A stretch of DNA of 64,000 bases from Spartobacteria bacterium (lineage in GTDB: Bacteria; Verrucomicrobiota; Verrucomicrobiia; Chthoniobacterales; UBA10450), in contig JAJPGZ010000009.1 in NCBI GenBank assembly GCA_021325495.1, positions 124,001-188,000 of the forward strand, written 5' to 3'. Under the pieces are notes generated by a model. That model was not told the DNA's origin. It was given only the letters and a program-made list of their open reading frames with translations, and did not search any database. The position numbers and the translations under genes are program-made. Shown in pieces: positions 33,572 through 44,311 of the stretch (positions within the stretch are counted from its first letter, which is position 1; every line of letters starts with the position of its first letter).

Positions 33572-35985
33572 GATGTCGATCTTACATATGTCGATCTTGC
33601 GTTGCCGTGACACTTTTGTTCGCGACCGAAGTCGTTAGGGCGAAAAGCGCATTGTTTCTCGCAATGAAACATTCCACGACCAAGCCTGCTCGATTGGCCG
33701 CAAGTTCTTCAGCGACCGGCGCGTATTTGTTGAACGAGAACTTCAACACGATGACGACGAATGCAGCGCCGGCCAATAGCTGGATCAGCTCTGCGCCTAC
33801 CGGATCGATTCAAGTACGGGAGCTGCCTTTTGCGGTAGATAAAAGTGTGCGCATCGAGAAAAGCAGCACTAGCGCTGCGGCGACGAGCCTTGCGCGAAGT
33901 CTGCCGAACTACGCCGGCAAGGTCGTCTTCGAAGCAAAGGTGATGATGCGCGAAACGGCGCCGTTCCACGTCTGCCCGTACATCTACGACAGCAACAACA
34001 ATCCTGTTGTCTCGATCGGCTTTTCCAATGGCAACATCGTCGCTTATGACAAGGCGACCTCGTCGTTCGTCAACATCCAATCTTTTGTCGCGAACGACTG
34101 GTACATGGTGCGCGTCGTGATCAACACCAGCACGAACACGTACGATTTGTTCATCGACGGCGTGCGCAAGTTGAACAACGCTGCCGTCCGCAGCAACCCG
34201 GCCGGCGGAACGCTCGCTCAGCTTAAGTTTTACATGGACGGGACCAACGTCGGCACGTTTTACGTCGACAATGTGAAGACCTGGGAGTTGAGCAGTTTCA
34301 TCGGCGCAGCGCCGTCGCCTGTGTTCGACGTCCACACGTTTGGCGCGACCGGCGACGGATCGACTAACGACACCGCCGCGATTCAGAACGCGATTAACGC
34401 GTGCGCCGGCACCGGCGGCTCGGTCGTGTTGAGCAACGGCAACTTCGTCGCTGGCACGCTTTATCTGCAGAGCAACATGACTTTCTTTATCGACTACTCC
34501 GCAAGCCTGAACAACACCGGAAACGGCGACGATTATCCGAAGCAATCGCCACCGACGACGAACAACCAACTCCTGAACTGCCGCCGTGCCATGTTGTACG
34601 CGGTCAACGTCAGCAATCTTACGATCGACGGCGGCGGCACGATCTACGGCCGCGGCGAAAACGGACAGACCAACGGAGGCTCATGGTTTGGAGCGGCGAT
34701 CAAAGAAGCCGAGCGGCCGATGTTGATCTGGACGGTGCTTTCGAATCACGTGACGATCCAAAATATCTACGGTCGGCTATCGCCGATGTGGACGATCGTT
34801 CCGATGGAGACCGATTACGTGCTGATCAAGAACGTGCTGTTGAATGTCGATCTATCGTACACTCATGACGGGATCGACATCGTGGATTGCCATCATACCA
34901 TCGTTCAGGATTGCACCGTTTACACGGGCGACGATTCGTTTTGTCCTAAGACTGGCATTCGGCGCGGCGTCGATGATTTGCTGATCAAAGATTGTTTCGC
35001 GGGTCATGCCGGATCAAACGGGTACAAATTCGGCACGGCGAGCTACGGCGCGTTTAAAAACGCGCTCATTCAGGACTGCTACGTCAAGAACGCCACCTAT
35101 GCCGCGATGGTGGTGATGTCGCGCAACGGCGCCGACGTGAGCAACATCAATTTTTCGCGACTCGAATTCTCAAATTGTGGCGCGGCGTTCTTCGTGTTCC
35201 TGGGCCAACAGCCAGGCCATCCTGACGGCGACGTGGATAAGCTGGGCAAGATCGACAATGTCCATTTCACCGACATCCTTTGCAGCGCGAACAACAGCAC
35301 GAGCAACAAGTGGGGCTCGAATATCACCGGGCAGATCTACAACGGCGTCACCTATTCGATTTCAAATCTGTTTTTCACGAACTGCAATATCACGTTCAAG
35401 GGCGGCGATAATTCCGCCCCCCCAATACCGCCGGAATGGGACAGCAACCAGTATCCGGAGGTAAGCATGTGGGGCGATCTTCCGGCCTACGGCTATTGGA
35501 TGCGCCATGTGAACGGCGTCACCTTCACGAGTTGCACTTCACGCCTAAATGGATCGGATGCGCGACCGGAGAAAACGCTGAATGATGTTTCAGGTTTTCT
35601 CACGCGGCTTGATACCGACGGCGATGGTCTTCCGGACGATTGGGAGCAACAATATTTTGGATCGACAACCGGCGGTAATCCAAACGTTGATTCGGATGGA
35701 GACGGCGTGAGCAACTATGCCGAATTCGTTGCCGGCACCAGTCCACTTGATCCGAACGCGCGGCTCACGCCGGTGAGTATCACTTCCGATGCAACGACGG
35801 TGACGCTTACATTTCGCACCGTGACCGGAAAACGATATCAACTCGAATACAGCGACGACATTGCGGCGCCGACTTGGACAAATCTTGGGAACGTAGTTGC
35901 CGCAGATTCCGACTCGCTCGTCCTCACCGACGCCCCGGGTTCATCGACGCAGCGTTATTACCGGCTGCGGCCGCTCATCGACTAA
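33568..35985 (+). CDS. Secreted GH28-family glycoside hydrolase (polygalacturonase-like)
   Basis: 805 residues. ATG 33568 overlaps the previous stop by 4 bases; the N-terminus to about residue 25 is a signal peptide of odd composition, MRCRSYICRSCVAVTLLFAT, whose two CRS units are both encoded by TGTCGATCTT copies. A LamG-like jelly roll (about 48-230) precedes a right-handed beta-helix (about 245-610) opening with VFDVHTFGATGDGSTNDTAA. GH28 catalytic landmarks are D434 in HDGIDI, D455-D456 in TGDDSF and H480 in GHAGSNG. An Asp-rich DTDGDGLPDDWEQQYFG repeat and the terminal module ending RYYRLRPLID follow. Likely cuts pectin or a related galacturonan or rhamnogalacturonan. Confidence 0.85.
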   Translation: MRCRSYICRSCVAVTLLFATEVVRAKSALFLAMKHSTTKPARLAASSSATGAYLLNENFNTMTTNAAPANSWISSAPTGSIQVRELPFAVDKSVRIEKSSTSAAATSLARSLPNYAGKVVFEAKVMMRETAPFHVCPYIYDSNNNPVVSIGFSNGNIVAYDKATSSFVNIQSFVANDWYMVRVVINTSTNTYDLFIDGVRKLNNAAVRSNPAGGTLAQLKFYMDGTNVGTFYVDNVKTWELSSFIGAAPSPVFDVHTFGATGDGSTNDTAAIQNAINACAGTGGSVVLSNGNFVAGTLYLQSNMTFFIDYSASLNNTGNGDDYPKQSPPTTNNQLLNCRRAMLYAVNVSNLTIDGGGTIYGRGENGQTNGGSWFGAAIKEAERPMLIWTVLSNHVTIQNIYGRLSPMWTIVPMETDYVLIKNVLLNVDLSYTHDGIDIVDCHHTIVQDCTVYTGDDSFCPKTGIRRGVDDLLIKDCFAGHAGSNGYKFGTASYGAFKNALIQDCYVKNATYAAMVVMSRNGADVSNINFSRLEFSNCGAAFFVFLGQQPGHPDGDVDKLGKIDNVHFTDILCSANNSTSNKWGSNITGQIYNGVTYSISNLFFTNCNITFKGGDNSAPPIPPEWDSNQYPEVSMWGDLPAYGYWMRHVNGVTFTSCTSRLNGSDARPEKTLNDVSGFLTRLDTDGDGLPDDWEQQYFGSTTGGNPNVDSDGDGVSNYAEFVAGTSPLDPNARLTPVSITSDATTVTLTFRTVTGKRYQLEYSDDIAAPTWTNLGNVVAADSDSLVLTDAPGSSTQRYYRLRPLID

Positions 35986-35999
35986 TGCCGTCCGGATTC

Positions 36000-38900
36000 A
36001 TGAAAACGTACTTGTCGATCTTGTTCGGATTCGCCCTAACGAGTTCGGCGTTCGCAGGACTGGACCAGACGAGCTACGTCTTCATCATCCTGATGGAGAA
36101 CCATAATTGGTCGAGCATCAAAGGTAGCGCAGACGCGCCCTATATCAACAACACGCTGCTCGTTAGGTCGGACGCGAGTTACTGCGATCAGTATTACAAT
36201 CCGCCGGGCCTGCATCCGAGCGAGCCTAACTACTTGTGGTTGGAAGCGGGACAGAACTTCGGAATTACCAACGACAATCCGCCCGCAACGAATCACCAGG
36301 CGTCGACGGCGCATTTCGTGACGCAGCTCAAAAATGCCAACATCTCATGGAAAACGTACCAGGAGAGCATCGACGGGTTGACGTGTCCGGTCGCCGATAA
36401 TTATCCATACGCCGTGCGCCACAATCCCTTCGCGTTCTTCGACGACGTTGTCACATCGGTGAGTCCCGCGTGCACGGCGGTGATGCGGCCGTTCACCGAG
36501 CTGGCGAGCGACATCACCGGGAACACTCTCGCGCATTACAATTTCATCACGCCCAATGTTTGCAGCGACGGCCACGACTCGTGCGGGCCGACGAACAACC
36601 CGGTGAAACAAACCGACGATTGGCTCGCGGCAAATCTGCCCGCCATCTTGAATTCGTCGCAGTACCAAAACAACGGCCTCGTCATCATCACCTGGGACGA
36701 GGGCGAAGGCGGCAGCGACGGCCCGATCGGTTGCATCGTGCTTTCGCCGTTCGCAAAAGGCGGCGGATATCACAACGGCGTTCGTTATACGCACAGCGCA
36801 ACCCTGCGCACTCTGCAGAAAATTTTTGGACGGACGCCGTTGTTAGGGGGCGCGGCCACGGCGCCTGACTTGAGCGATTTGTTTGTCAACGGCGCGATCC
36901 CGACCGGAGATTCGCCGGGCGTGGCAACTACGAGCGCGTCGAATGTCTCCGGCGCGAACGCCACGCTCGGAGGAAGCTTCAATCCAAACGGCGACCAAAC
37001 CCAGTATTGGTTCGAGTACGGCCTAACGAACGCGTACGGTGGCGACACGCGCTCGCGCAGCAGCGATGACTTCGAATCCTATTCCAACATGGCCTACGGA
37101 AATAACGGCGGCAGTGGTTTCGGTTCGCTCACGTATCGTGAAGGCAACAACGGCGGCGTTTATCTCGAAGCAGGCGGAGGAAAGATCGATGGCACAAAAT
37201 CGTTCGGGCTTTTTTCGAGCACGGGAACGCAAGCGGCGGATCGACAAATCCTCAACGCCAAGCAAGCGGGCGCGCTCAGCATTTCCGTGCGCTGGAACGT
37301 CAACAATTCCGTCGCCTTTAGCGGATTCAATTTAAAATCGGGCCAAGGCGCGACATTCGGCGCGAACGAGCTTATCTCGGTGGGAATTCGTCCGGCCAAC
37401 GGTAACAACACGATCGCGGTGAATGGCGGCGTGCAGACGATCAATCTCGGCTCCGACATTCGGGGGCAGATTGTCGATCTTGTCCTGACTTACGATGGGC
37501 TTTCGGGAACGTACCAGCTCGGCGCAAAATTCCGCGCCAGCGCGGGGTACACCTACACATCCGGACCGTTAAAGGCCAGCGGCGTCACGCCGGCCTATCT
37601 CGGCTTCGGCAATTTCAACACCGGCAGCCAGCAAAACGTGATCTTCGACAGTATTTCGTTAGTCGATTCTGATTCGGCTGGAAACGGATCTGCGGCGGTC
37701 GCGAAAACAGCAAACATCACCGGTCTGACGGCGAACACGCCGTATCATTATCGCGCCGTCGCACAGAATACCCGCGGGACGACGTACGGCGCGGACCAGA
37801 CTTTCGGCTTTCCGCTCGTTCCGCCTAATAATGCCGCGTTTCATTTTACAAGATCGACATCGGACAATTTCGAGGCGCGGATTTACGATGACACCGGACA
37901 TCTCGAGATTCGCCAGCCGGACTTGAATGGAAATCCATTCGGCAGCGTGATCACCTTTGCGCCGCCCGCGGCGAAGATCGGCGGCGCGTCGTACGATTTC
38001 GGCAAAATTATTTCGACGACGAACATCGCGAACGGAATTCAGATCGTGCAGTCCTTCGCCGGATCGACAATCACCGCCCAACTCACCTTCACCAGCGACG
38101 GCGTGATGCATTACGAGGTCGTCAATTGGAACGGCAACGTGCCGAGCGAGACCAATGTCACGTGTGCCTCAGACGCGAACGAACATTTCTACGGCTTCGG
38201 CGAGAAGTTCAACTCGTTAGACCAAGCTGGCAAGAAGGTGCACATGATGACATCGGACATCGGCGGCGATAAAAACGATTTCTCCTATAAATCGTCCCCG
38301 TGGTTTTTGAGCACGCGCGGTTATGGATTCCATCTCGATTCCACGGCGGAGAGTTACTTCGACATGCGCAACAGCGCGGCCGATCGCTACGTCATCCAGA
38401 ATTTGTTAGGCACGCTCAAGTTCAATGTTGTCGGCGGACCGAAACTGACCGACGCGCTTTCGCGTTACACCGGTTACACCGGCCGGCCGTATTTGCCGCC
38501 GCCGTGGGTTTTCGGCACGTGGGTCTCGTCCGACATCTGGCACAACGGCGGCGAAGTTCGTTATGCGATCAGCAAACACATCGCGAGCGGCATTCCGATT
38601 TCGGTCTTCGTTTTCGATTCGCCGTGGGAAACGGCCTACAACGATTTCACCTGGAACATGACACAATTCGGCCAGGGCGGAACGTACGAAGGCGTCTTCT
38701 ACAACGGCTTTACGTCGGTCACCGACATGATGACGTTTCTGCAACAGAACGGCGTAAAGGTGATTTGCTGGATGACGCCGTTCATCAATACGAGCTCGAA
38801 CAACGAAGGCATCGCGGGACAGAACACGGGCCAATCGAGCAACTACAGCGCGGCCGCATCGAATGCCTACTTCGTTCGTACATCGACATCGAACTCTTCG

Positions 38901-40649
38901 CCCTTGAGCGTCGGTTGGTGGAAAGGAACCGGCAGTCCGGTCGATTTCACAAATCCAGCGGCCAAGACCTGGCTGACGTCGCAACTGCAAACGCTCGTTA
39001 GCCAAAGCAACGTTACAACCGCCAACGCGTCGCTTGAGCCGGCGATCGGCGGATTTAAAACCGACGACGGCGAATCGATCAATTCTGGGCCGCCATACAT
39101 TCCAACCACGGCGGCGTATTTCGATGGGCGCACCGGCACCGAAATGCAAAACGGTTATTGCATCGAATATCACAAAGCGATTTCAAGCGTGCTCGGCTCA
39201 AACGGAATTCTTTTTGCACGCAGCGGGTTCACCGGCACGGGCGCGTTCCCGGCGGGCTGGCCGGGCGACAATCAGCCTAACTATACCCAGACAAACGGAC
39301 TCCAGAGTGTGATCACCTCCGGCGACTCCGCCGCGATGAGCGGTTATTCGATTTGGGGACACGACATTGGCGGTTATCAGAATGCGAATTTCACCGGCGA
39401 CAAAGCCGATCTCTTTATGCGCTGGGCCCAATACGGCGCCTTCACGCCGCTGATGCAGATGCATCGACAAGTGAATACGGGAAATCTCGAACAATACCCG
39501 TGGGGCTACGGCGCAACTGCCCTAACGAACTACGTGACCTACGCCAAGCTGCATTCGCAGTTGTTCCCGTACATTTACAGCTACGCGAAAGAGGCAAGCA
39601 CGACCGGACTCCCGATCATCCGTCCCGAGGTATTGCTGAATCAAACCGACACCGGAACCTACGGAGTTCAGCACACATACTATTTCGGCAACGAATTGCT
39701 CGTCGCGCCAATGAACGCCGCGACATCAACGTCGCGCGGTGTCTACCTCCCGCCGGGCGATTGGTACGACTATTGGACGAACGCGCGTTACATGCATGTC
39801 GGGTCCGCCGGACAAACCATCACGTGGACCAATGCCGACACGCAGAAAATCCCGCTCTTCGTTCGCGAAGGCGCGATTATCCCGATGCTGACGAATGTCC
39901 CCCAAACATTGTGTGACACCAATTACGTCAACAATTCTGGTATCACCACGATGGACAGCGCGCTCCAATTCCTCGTTTATCCCGGGCCAGCTCCGGTCAG
40001 CTTCAATGTCTACGACGGCACGACGGCGCAATGCGCTGTCACCGGCACTGGCGTCACACTCAACTTTTCGTCGATCGCGCGTCCGATCACACTGAAGATT
40101 TTTGCGACCAACTCGCCCGCCGGTGTTGAGCGCAACGGGTTACGTTTGCCTCATCTCGCGACCCAAAACGATTTCGATGCGGCAAGTATTGGTTGGTTTT
40201 TCGATGGCGCGGCGAAATTCCTTTACGTGAAATTCCAGCAGACCGGCGGCAACGCCACCATCACGCTTGGGCCGGACACAGTCGGTGACGGCGTGACCGA
40301 TTCGTGGCGCCAATACTATAACATCATCGATGATTCGGCCGACAACGACGGCGACGGCCTAACGAACAAGGAAGAATATTTCGCAGGCACAGATCCGAAC
40401 GATCCGCAGAGCAAGTTGTCGATCTTGCAATTAACGCCGCAAGGCGGCGGTGGCTTTCAGGTGAGCTGGCCCTCGCAACTCGCGATTCCCTATCGCGTGC
40501 AGTGGAAAAATTCATTGCTCGACCCGACCTGGCTCAGCATCACGCCCGATTTCGCTGGCAGCGGCGGCATGATGAACTGGCTCGATGACGGAACGCAAAC
40601 TGGCGGTGTCCCGACGGCCCAGCGTTTCTATCGCGTCACGGTCCCGTAA
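36000..40649 (+). CDS. Secreted phosphoesterase-GH31 alpha-glycosidase fusion
   Basis: 1,549 residues. ATG 36000 gives signal peptide MKTYLSILFGFALTSSAFA; an ATG at 35985 overlapping the prior stop is possible. Residues 22-300 match the acid-phosphatase/phospholipase C-like phosphoesterase family (FIILMENHNWSSI, IITWDEGEGG). A Fn3-like domain starts at about 305 (YWFEYGLTNAYG), is interrupted by a LamG-like insert (about 350-565) and resumes with GLTANTPYHYRAVAQN. A GH31 barrel follows (about 610-1340) with nucleophile region FKTDDGES (D1022) and acid/base region WGHDIGGYQ (D1122), closest in pattern to alpha-xylosidases. An Asp-rich repeat DNDGDGLTNKEEYFAGTDPN and the terminal module ending RFYRVTVP close it. 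Fits xyloglucan or other plant-polymer breakdown. Confidence 0.83.
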   Translation: MKTYLSILFGFALTSSAFAGLDQTSYVFIILMENHNWSSIKGSADAPYINNTLLVRSDASYCDQYYNPPGLHPSEPNYLWLEAGQNFGITNDNPPATNHQASTAHFVTQLKNANISWKTYQESIDGLTCPVADNYPYAVRHNPFAFFDDVVTSVSPACTAVMRPFTELASDITGNTLAHYNFITPNVCSDGHDSCGPTNNPVKQTDDWLAANLPAILNSSQYQNNGLVIITWDEGEGGSDGPIGCIVLSPFAKGGGYHNGVRYTHSATLRTLQKIFGRTPLLGGAATAPDLSDLFVNGAIPTGDSPGVATTSASNVSGANATLGGSFNPNGDQTQYWFEYGLTNAYGGDTRSRSSDDFESYSNMAYGNNGGSGFGSLTYREGNNGGVYLEAGGGKIDGTKSFGLFSSTGTQAADRQILNAKQAGALSISVRWNVNNSVAFSGFNLKSGQGATFGANELISVGIRPANGNNTIAVNGGVQTINLGSDIRGQIVDLVLTYDGLSGTYQLGAKFRASAGYTYTSGPLKASGVTPAYLGFGNFNTGSQQNVIFDSISLVDSDSAGNGSAAVAKTANITGLTANTPYHYRAVAQNTRGTTYGADQTFGFPLVPPNNAAFHFTRSTSDNFEARIYDDTGHLEIRQPDLNGNPFGSVITFAPPAAKIGGASYDFGKIISTTNIANGIQIVQSFAGSTITAQLTFTSDGVMHYEVVNWNGNVPSETNVTCASDANEHFYGFGEKFNSLDQAGKKVHMMTSDIGGDKNDFSYKSSPWFLSTRGYGFHLDSTAESYFDMRNSAADRYVIQNLLGTLKFNVVGGPKLTDALSRYTGYTGRPYLPPPWVFGTWVSSDIWHNGGEVRYAISKHIASGIPISVFVFDSPWETAYNDFTWNMTQFGQGGTYEGVFYNGFTSVTDMMTFLQQNGVKVICWMTPFINTSSNNEGIAGQNTGQSSNYSAAASNAYFVRTSTSNSSPLSVGWWKGTGSPVDFTNPAAKTWLTSQLQTLVSQSNVTTANASLEPAIGGFKTDDGESINSGPPYIPTTAAYFDGRTGTEMQNGYCIEYHKAISSVLGSNGILFARSGFTGTGAFPAGWPGDNQPNYTQTNGLQSVITSGDSAAMSGYSIWGHDIGGYQNANFTGDKADLFMRWAQYGAFTPLMQMHRQVNTGNLEQYPWGYGATALTNYVTYAKLHSQLFPYIYSYAKEASTTGLPIIRPEVLLNQTDTGTYGVQHTYYFGNELLVAPMNAATSTSRGVYLPPGDWYDYWTNARYMHVGSAGQTITWTNADTQKIPLFVREGAIIPMLTNVPQTLCDTNYVNNSGITTMDSALQFLVYPGPAPVSFNVYDGTTAQCAVTGTGVTLNFSSIARPITLKIFATNSPAGVERNGLRLPHLATQNDFDAASIGWFFDGAAKFLYVKFQQTGGNATITLGPDTVGDGVTDSWRQYYNIIDDSADNDGDGLTNKEEYFAGTDPNDPQSKLSILQLTPQGGGGFQVSWPSQLAIPYRVQWKNSLLDPTWLSITPDFAGSGGMMNWLDDGTQTGGVPTAQRFYRVTVP

Positions 40650-40697
40650 GATCGACATCTACTTGTCAGGCGCGTCATTCGCGGCAGAGTGGCGCGT

Positions 40698-42011
40698 ATG
40701 CCGTACAAAGACATTACGCCGCCTAAAGGCGAGAAAATTACTCGTGGCCAAACCCTGAATGTTCCGGACAAGCCGATCATTCCTTTCATTCGCGGCGACG
40801 GCACCGGCCCGGATATTTGGGCGGCGAGCGTGCGCGTGTTCGATGCCGCGGTCGAAAAGGCTTACGGCGGCAAAAAGAAAATTTCGTGGTTTGAAGTTTT
40901 TGCGGGCCAGTCGGCGAAGGACAAGTTCGACAACTGGCTGCCGGACGACACGGTCGAAGCGTTTCGCGAATATCTCGTTGGCATCAAAGGTCCCCTAACG
41001 ACACCGGTCGGCGGCGGAATTCGTTCGCTCAACGTCGCCCTGCGGCAACTTCTCGACCTTTACGTTTGTCTGCGGCCGGTGCAGTGGTTTGCCGGCGTCC
41101 CCTCGCCTGTTCGCCGGCCGGGTAAAGTCGACATGGTCATCTTCCGCGAAAACACGGAAGACATTTATGCCGGCATCGAGTACGCGGCCGGAACCCCGGA
41201 AGCGCAGAAGATTCTCGATTTCTTCGCCAAAGAATTTCCAAAGGAGTTCGCCAAGATTCGTTTCGGCACAAAAGAAAAAGCAAAAGCGTTTTGGGATGCG
41301 GTCGGCGCGAAAGATTTTCCGACGGATGTGCGCGTCGGTCTCGGACTGAAACCCGTGAGTTACTCCGGCACGGTCCGACTCGTTCACAGCGCGATCAGTT
41401 ACGCGATCCAGAATAAACGCAAAAGCGTCACGCTCGTGCACAAGGGCAACATCATGAAGTTCACCGAAGGCGCATTTCGCGATTGGGGCTACGAAGTGGG
41501 GAAGAATTTCTTCGGCGCGGAAGACCTCGATGGCGGACCGTGGCAGAAGATTCCGGATGGAAAACCTGGAGCTGGCATCGTAATCAAAGACGCGATCGCC
41601 GACATCACATTGCAACAGGTGCTGACGCGTCCCGAAGATTTCGATGTTATCGCAACATTAAATTTGAATGGCGATTACCTGAGCGACGCGCTCGCTGCGC
41701 AAGTCGGCGGCATCGGCATCGCGCCCGGCGGCAACATCAATTACATCACCGGCCACGCCGTTTTCGAAGCGACGCACGGCACCGCACCAAAATACGCGAA
41801 CCAGGACAAAGTGAATCCCGGCTCTGTTATTCTCTCCGGCGAAATGATGTTCCGTTACATGGGCTGGACCGAAGCGGCCGATCTCATCATCAAAGGATTG
41901 AACGGCGCCATCGCGAGCAAACGCGTCACCTACGATTTCGCGCGGCTCATGGACGGCGCGACCGAAATCAAGTGCTCACAGTTCGGTGACAACGTAATCG
42001 AGCACATGTAG
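40698..42011 (+). CDS. icd: Isocitrate dehydrogenase (NADP+-type)
   Basis: 437 residues. Substrate- and cofactor-binding regions are clear: [14 protein letters not shown] near the N-terminus, [20 protein letters not shown] with the phosphorylatable Ser position and Arg clamp, [14 protein letters not shown], and GTAPKYA before the adenine site. It turns isocitrate into 2-oxoglutarate in the TCA cycle. I start at ATG 40698 (MPYKDI) rather than GTG 40689. The product is the carbon skeleton sensed by nitrogen regulation, and GlnD with an NtrC-like regulator lies 6-8 kb downstream. The 48-base gap after the GH31 gene begins with AAGATCGACA overlapping its stop. Confidence 0.95.
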   Translation: MPYKDITPPKGEKITRGQTLNVPDKPIIPFIRGDGTGPDIWAASVRVFDAAVEKAYGGKKKISWFEVFAGQSAKDKFDNWLPDDTVEAFREYLVGIKGPLTTPVGGGIRSLNVALRQLLDLYVCLRPVQWFAGVPSPVRRPGKVDMVIFRENTEDIYAGIEYAAGTPEAQKILDFFAKEFPKEFAKIRFGTKEKAKAFWDAVGAKDFPTDVRVGLGLKPVSYSGTVRLVHSAISYAIQNKRKSVTLVHKGNIMKFTEGAFRDWGYEVGKNFFGAEDLDGGPWQKIPDGKPGAGIVIKDAIADITLQQVLTRPEDFDVIATLNLNGDYLSDALAAQVGGIGIAPGGNINYITGHAVFEATHGTAPKYANQDKVNPGSVILSGEMMFRYMGWTEAADLIIKGLNGAIASKRVTYDFARLMDGATEIKCSQFGDNVIEHM

Positions 42012-42012
42012 C

Positions 42013-42038
42013 AAGATCGACATCTACCAAGATCGACA
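42013..42038. repeat. Tandem pair of the genome word between icd and the S9 peptidase gene
   Basis: AAGATCGACA occurs at 42013-42022 and again at 42029-42038, spaced 16 bases, filling almost all of the 31-base gap between the icd stop and the next ATG. Confidence 0.85.
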
Positions 42039-42042
42039 ACGT

Positions 42043-44307
42043 ATGAACAAATATCTCGCCGCTATTTTAATTCTCGTTGGCCTAACGAGCGAAGCTTTCG
42101 CGCAAAAGCGCAACATCACCGAAAAAGATCTGTGGGATTTTGTTTGGATCGGGGATCCGCAGGTTTCACCGGATGGGTCGCGTGTCGCGTTTGTACGCGT
42201 GACGGTAAACGAAAAGCACGAGGGATATAATACTTCCATTTGGATCGTCTCCACTAACGGCGGCGAAGAGCCGCATCAGTTGACTAAAGGCGATCACGAC
42301 GGTCAGCCGCGCTGGTCGCCGGATGGAAAATTTCTCGCGTTCGTTAGGGCGAGCGAGAAAGACGGGAAACCCGAGCCCCCGCAGTTGTCGATCTTGCCGA
42401 TGAACGGTGGCGATTCGTTCAGCTTTACCGAATTACCGAAAGGGGCGGGCGATCCGCATTGGTCGCCCGACGGAAAGCTGATCGCCTTTACGAGCTCGAG
42501 CAATCCGGAAGACATCGAGAAACAACAAAAGAAAAAGCAAAAGGAAGAAGAAGCCAAAAAGGCCGCGCCTTCAGCGTCGGCGTCACCCAGCGCCAGCGCG
42601 AAGCCTAACGATGCCGCGAAAAAGGCCGAGGCCGAATCGGAGCACGAGAGCGACATCCACGTGATCACACGCGCGATTTATCGGCAGGACAACGACGGTT
42701 ACGCCGATTTCAAACGGCCGACACACATTTGGACGATCCAGGCGCCGCGAAATGCCGACGAAAAAGTGCAGCCGAAACAGATCACCTCTGGTCGCTTCGA
42801 CGAAGGCGACATCATGTGGTCTAACGACAGCGCGAAAATTTATTTCACGTCGTTGCACGTGGACGAGCCGTATTACGATTTTCCGAAAACGGAATTGTAT
42901 TCGGTCGCGGCCAACGGCGGCGAAGCGACGAAGCTGAACACAATCGAGATGGGCGTGAACGATTGCGCGATCAATCCTGATGGAAAACAGATGGCGTTCA
43001 TCGCCTCGGCGAACCAGCCGGTGAATTCGTATTCGGAGCCCGACTTGTGGATTGTCGATCTTACGCCTAACGCCAAACCGCGGAACCTAACGGAAAAGTT
43101 TGATGTCGATCTTGGCAACGGAGTTTTCGGCGATAACGCTGCGCCGCGCGGCGGCGGCGGTAATCTTCCAATCTGGAGTAAAGACGGCAAAAGCATCATC
43201 GAGATTTACGGGAAACAAGGCCGCACCGTTCTGGCTTCCTTCGACGTCGCGAGCGGCAACGCCACTGACCTAACGAAAGGCAATCAGGCGGTGCAACGCT
43301 TCCGCGCCTCGCCGGACGGAACAAAAATCGTTTACGAAAGTTCGACTCCGACCTTGATCAACGATTTGTACGTTGTCGATCAAACAGGTGGCGAACCGAA
43401 GCGCCTAACGAACATCAACGACAAATTATTTGCGCAGCTCAATCTGACCGAGCCGGAGGAAATTTCCTACACCAGCTTCGACGGAAAGAAAATTCAGGCG
43501 TGGGTGCAGAAACCGCCGGATTTTAACGCGTCGAAAAAATATCCGCTTATTCTCAACATCCACGGCGGACCGCACGCGGCCTACGGCTACATCTTTGAGC
43601 ACGAATTTCAGTGGATGGCGGCGAAGGGTTACGTCGTGCTTTATCCAAATCCGCGCGGAAGCACGACCTACGGCCAGGAGTTCGGCAACGTGATTCAATA
43701 TCATTATCCCGGGGACGATTATCAGGACCTCATGTTGGGCGTCGATGAAATGATCAAACGCGGGTACATCGACAATAACAAACTGGGCGTGACTGGCGGC
43801 AGCGGCGGCGGACTCCTAACGAATTGGGTCATCGGTCACACCCAGCGATTCGCCGCGGCGGTAGCGCAACGCGACATCGCGAGCTGGACCGATTGGTGGT
43901 ACACGGCGGATTTCACTTTATTCCAGCCGACGTGGTTCAAAGCCGCGCCCTTCGACGACGAGGCCGATTTCAAAAATCGTTCGCCGATCACTTACATTAA
44001 AAACGTGAAGACGCCGACGATGTTCATTCTCGGCGAATCGGACTATCGCACGCCGCCCGGCGCCGGAGGTGAACAAATGTTTCGTGCGCTCAAGTTCCGC
44101 AAAATTCCGACGGCGATGGTCCTTTTCCCTAACGAATCACATGAGCTCTCGCGCTCGGGTCAGCCGTGGCATCGCGTGGAGCGCCTCGAACACATCGTGG
44201 GTTGGTTCGACAAATGGCTGACCGGCGCGTCGAAGCCGGAATACGACGTTGCGCCGGAGGAAGTGTCGCCGAAGAAAGATTCGGCCGCGAAGAAGCCGCC
44301 ACAATAA
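42043..44307 (+). CDS. Exported S9-family peptidase (prolyl oligopeptidase/acylaminoacyl-peptidase type)
   Basis: 754 residues. A signal peptide [20 protein letters not shown] precedes a WD40-like beta-propeller with repeated SPDG motifs ([42 protein letters not shown]) and a Lys/Ala/Ser-rich low-complexity linker at about 165-205. The C-terminal alpha/beta-hydrolase domain has the nucleophile Ser587 in GGSGGGLL, the acid in [10 protein letters not shown] and the His in [10 protein letters not shown]. It should cleave short peptides in the periplasm. The pair of genome words in front leaves no room for a normal Shine-Dalgarno sequence. A REP-like hairpin follows the stop. Confidence 0.9.
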   Translation: MNKYLAAILILVGLTSEAFAQKRNITEKDLWDFVWIGDPQVSPDGSRVAFVRVTVNEKHEGYNTSIWIVSTNGGEEPHQLTKGDHDGQPRWSPDGKFLAFVRASEKDGKPEPPQLSILPMNGGDSFSFTELPKGAGDPHWSPDGKLIAFTSSSNPEDIEKQQKKKQKEEEAKKAAPSASASPSASAKPNDAAKKAEAESEHESDIHVITRAIYRQDNDGYADFKRPTHIWTIQAPRNADEKVQPKQITSGRFDEGDIMWSNDSAKIYFTSLHVDEPYYDFPKTELYSVAANGGEATKLNTIEMGVNDCAINPDGKQMAFIASANQPVNSYSEPDLWIVDLTPNAKPRNLTEKFDVDLGNGVFGDNAAPRGGGGNLPIWSKDGKSIIEIYGKQGRTVLASFDVASGNATDLTKGNQAVQRFRASPDGTKIVYESSTPTLINDLYVVDQTGGEPKRLTNINDKLFAQLNLTEPEEISYTSFDGKKIQAWVQKPPDFNASKKYPLILNIHGGPHAAYGYIFEHEFQWMAAKGYVVLYPNPRGSTTYGQEFGNVIQYHYPGDDYQDLMLGVDEMIKRGYIDNNKLGVTGGSGGGLLTNWVIGHTQRFAAAVAQRDIASWTDWWYTADFTLFQPTWFKAAPFDDEADFKNRSPITYIKNVKTPTMFILGESDYRTPPGAGGEQMFRALKFRKIPTAMVLFPNESHELSRSGQPWHRVERLEHIVGWFDKWLTGASKPEYDVAPEEVSPKKDSAAKKPPQ

Positions 44308-44311
44308 ATTT

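Noticed and set aside
34401-34868. Frames of 155 to 286 codons overlapping the GH28 gene on either strand
   Set aside because: Arg/Asp-rich shadow composition; the GH28 catalytic motifs fix the coding frame.
38406-39173. 255-codon minus-strand frame opposite the GH31 domain
   Set aside because: Arg-rich shadow with no motif; the plus strand carries both catalytic Asp regions.
42013-42038. CRISPR-like direct repeats
   Set aside because: Only two 10-base units with 6-base spacing; the same word is dispersed genome-wide rather than arrayed.
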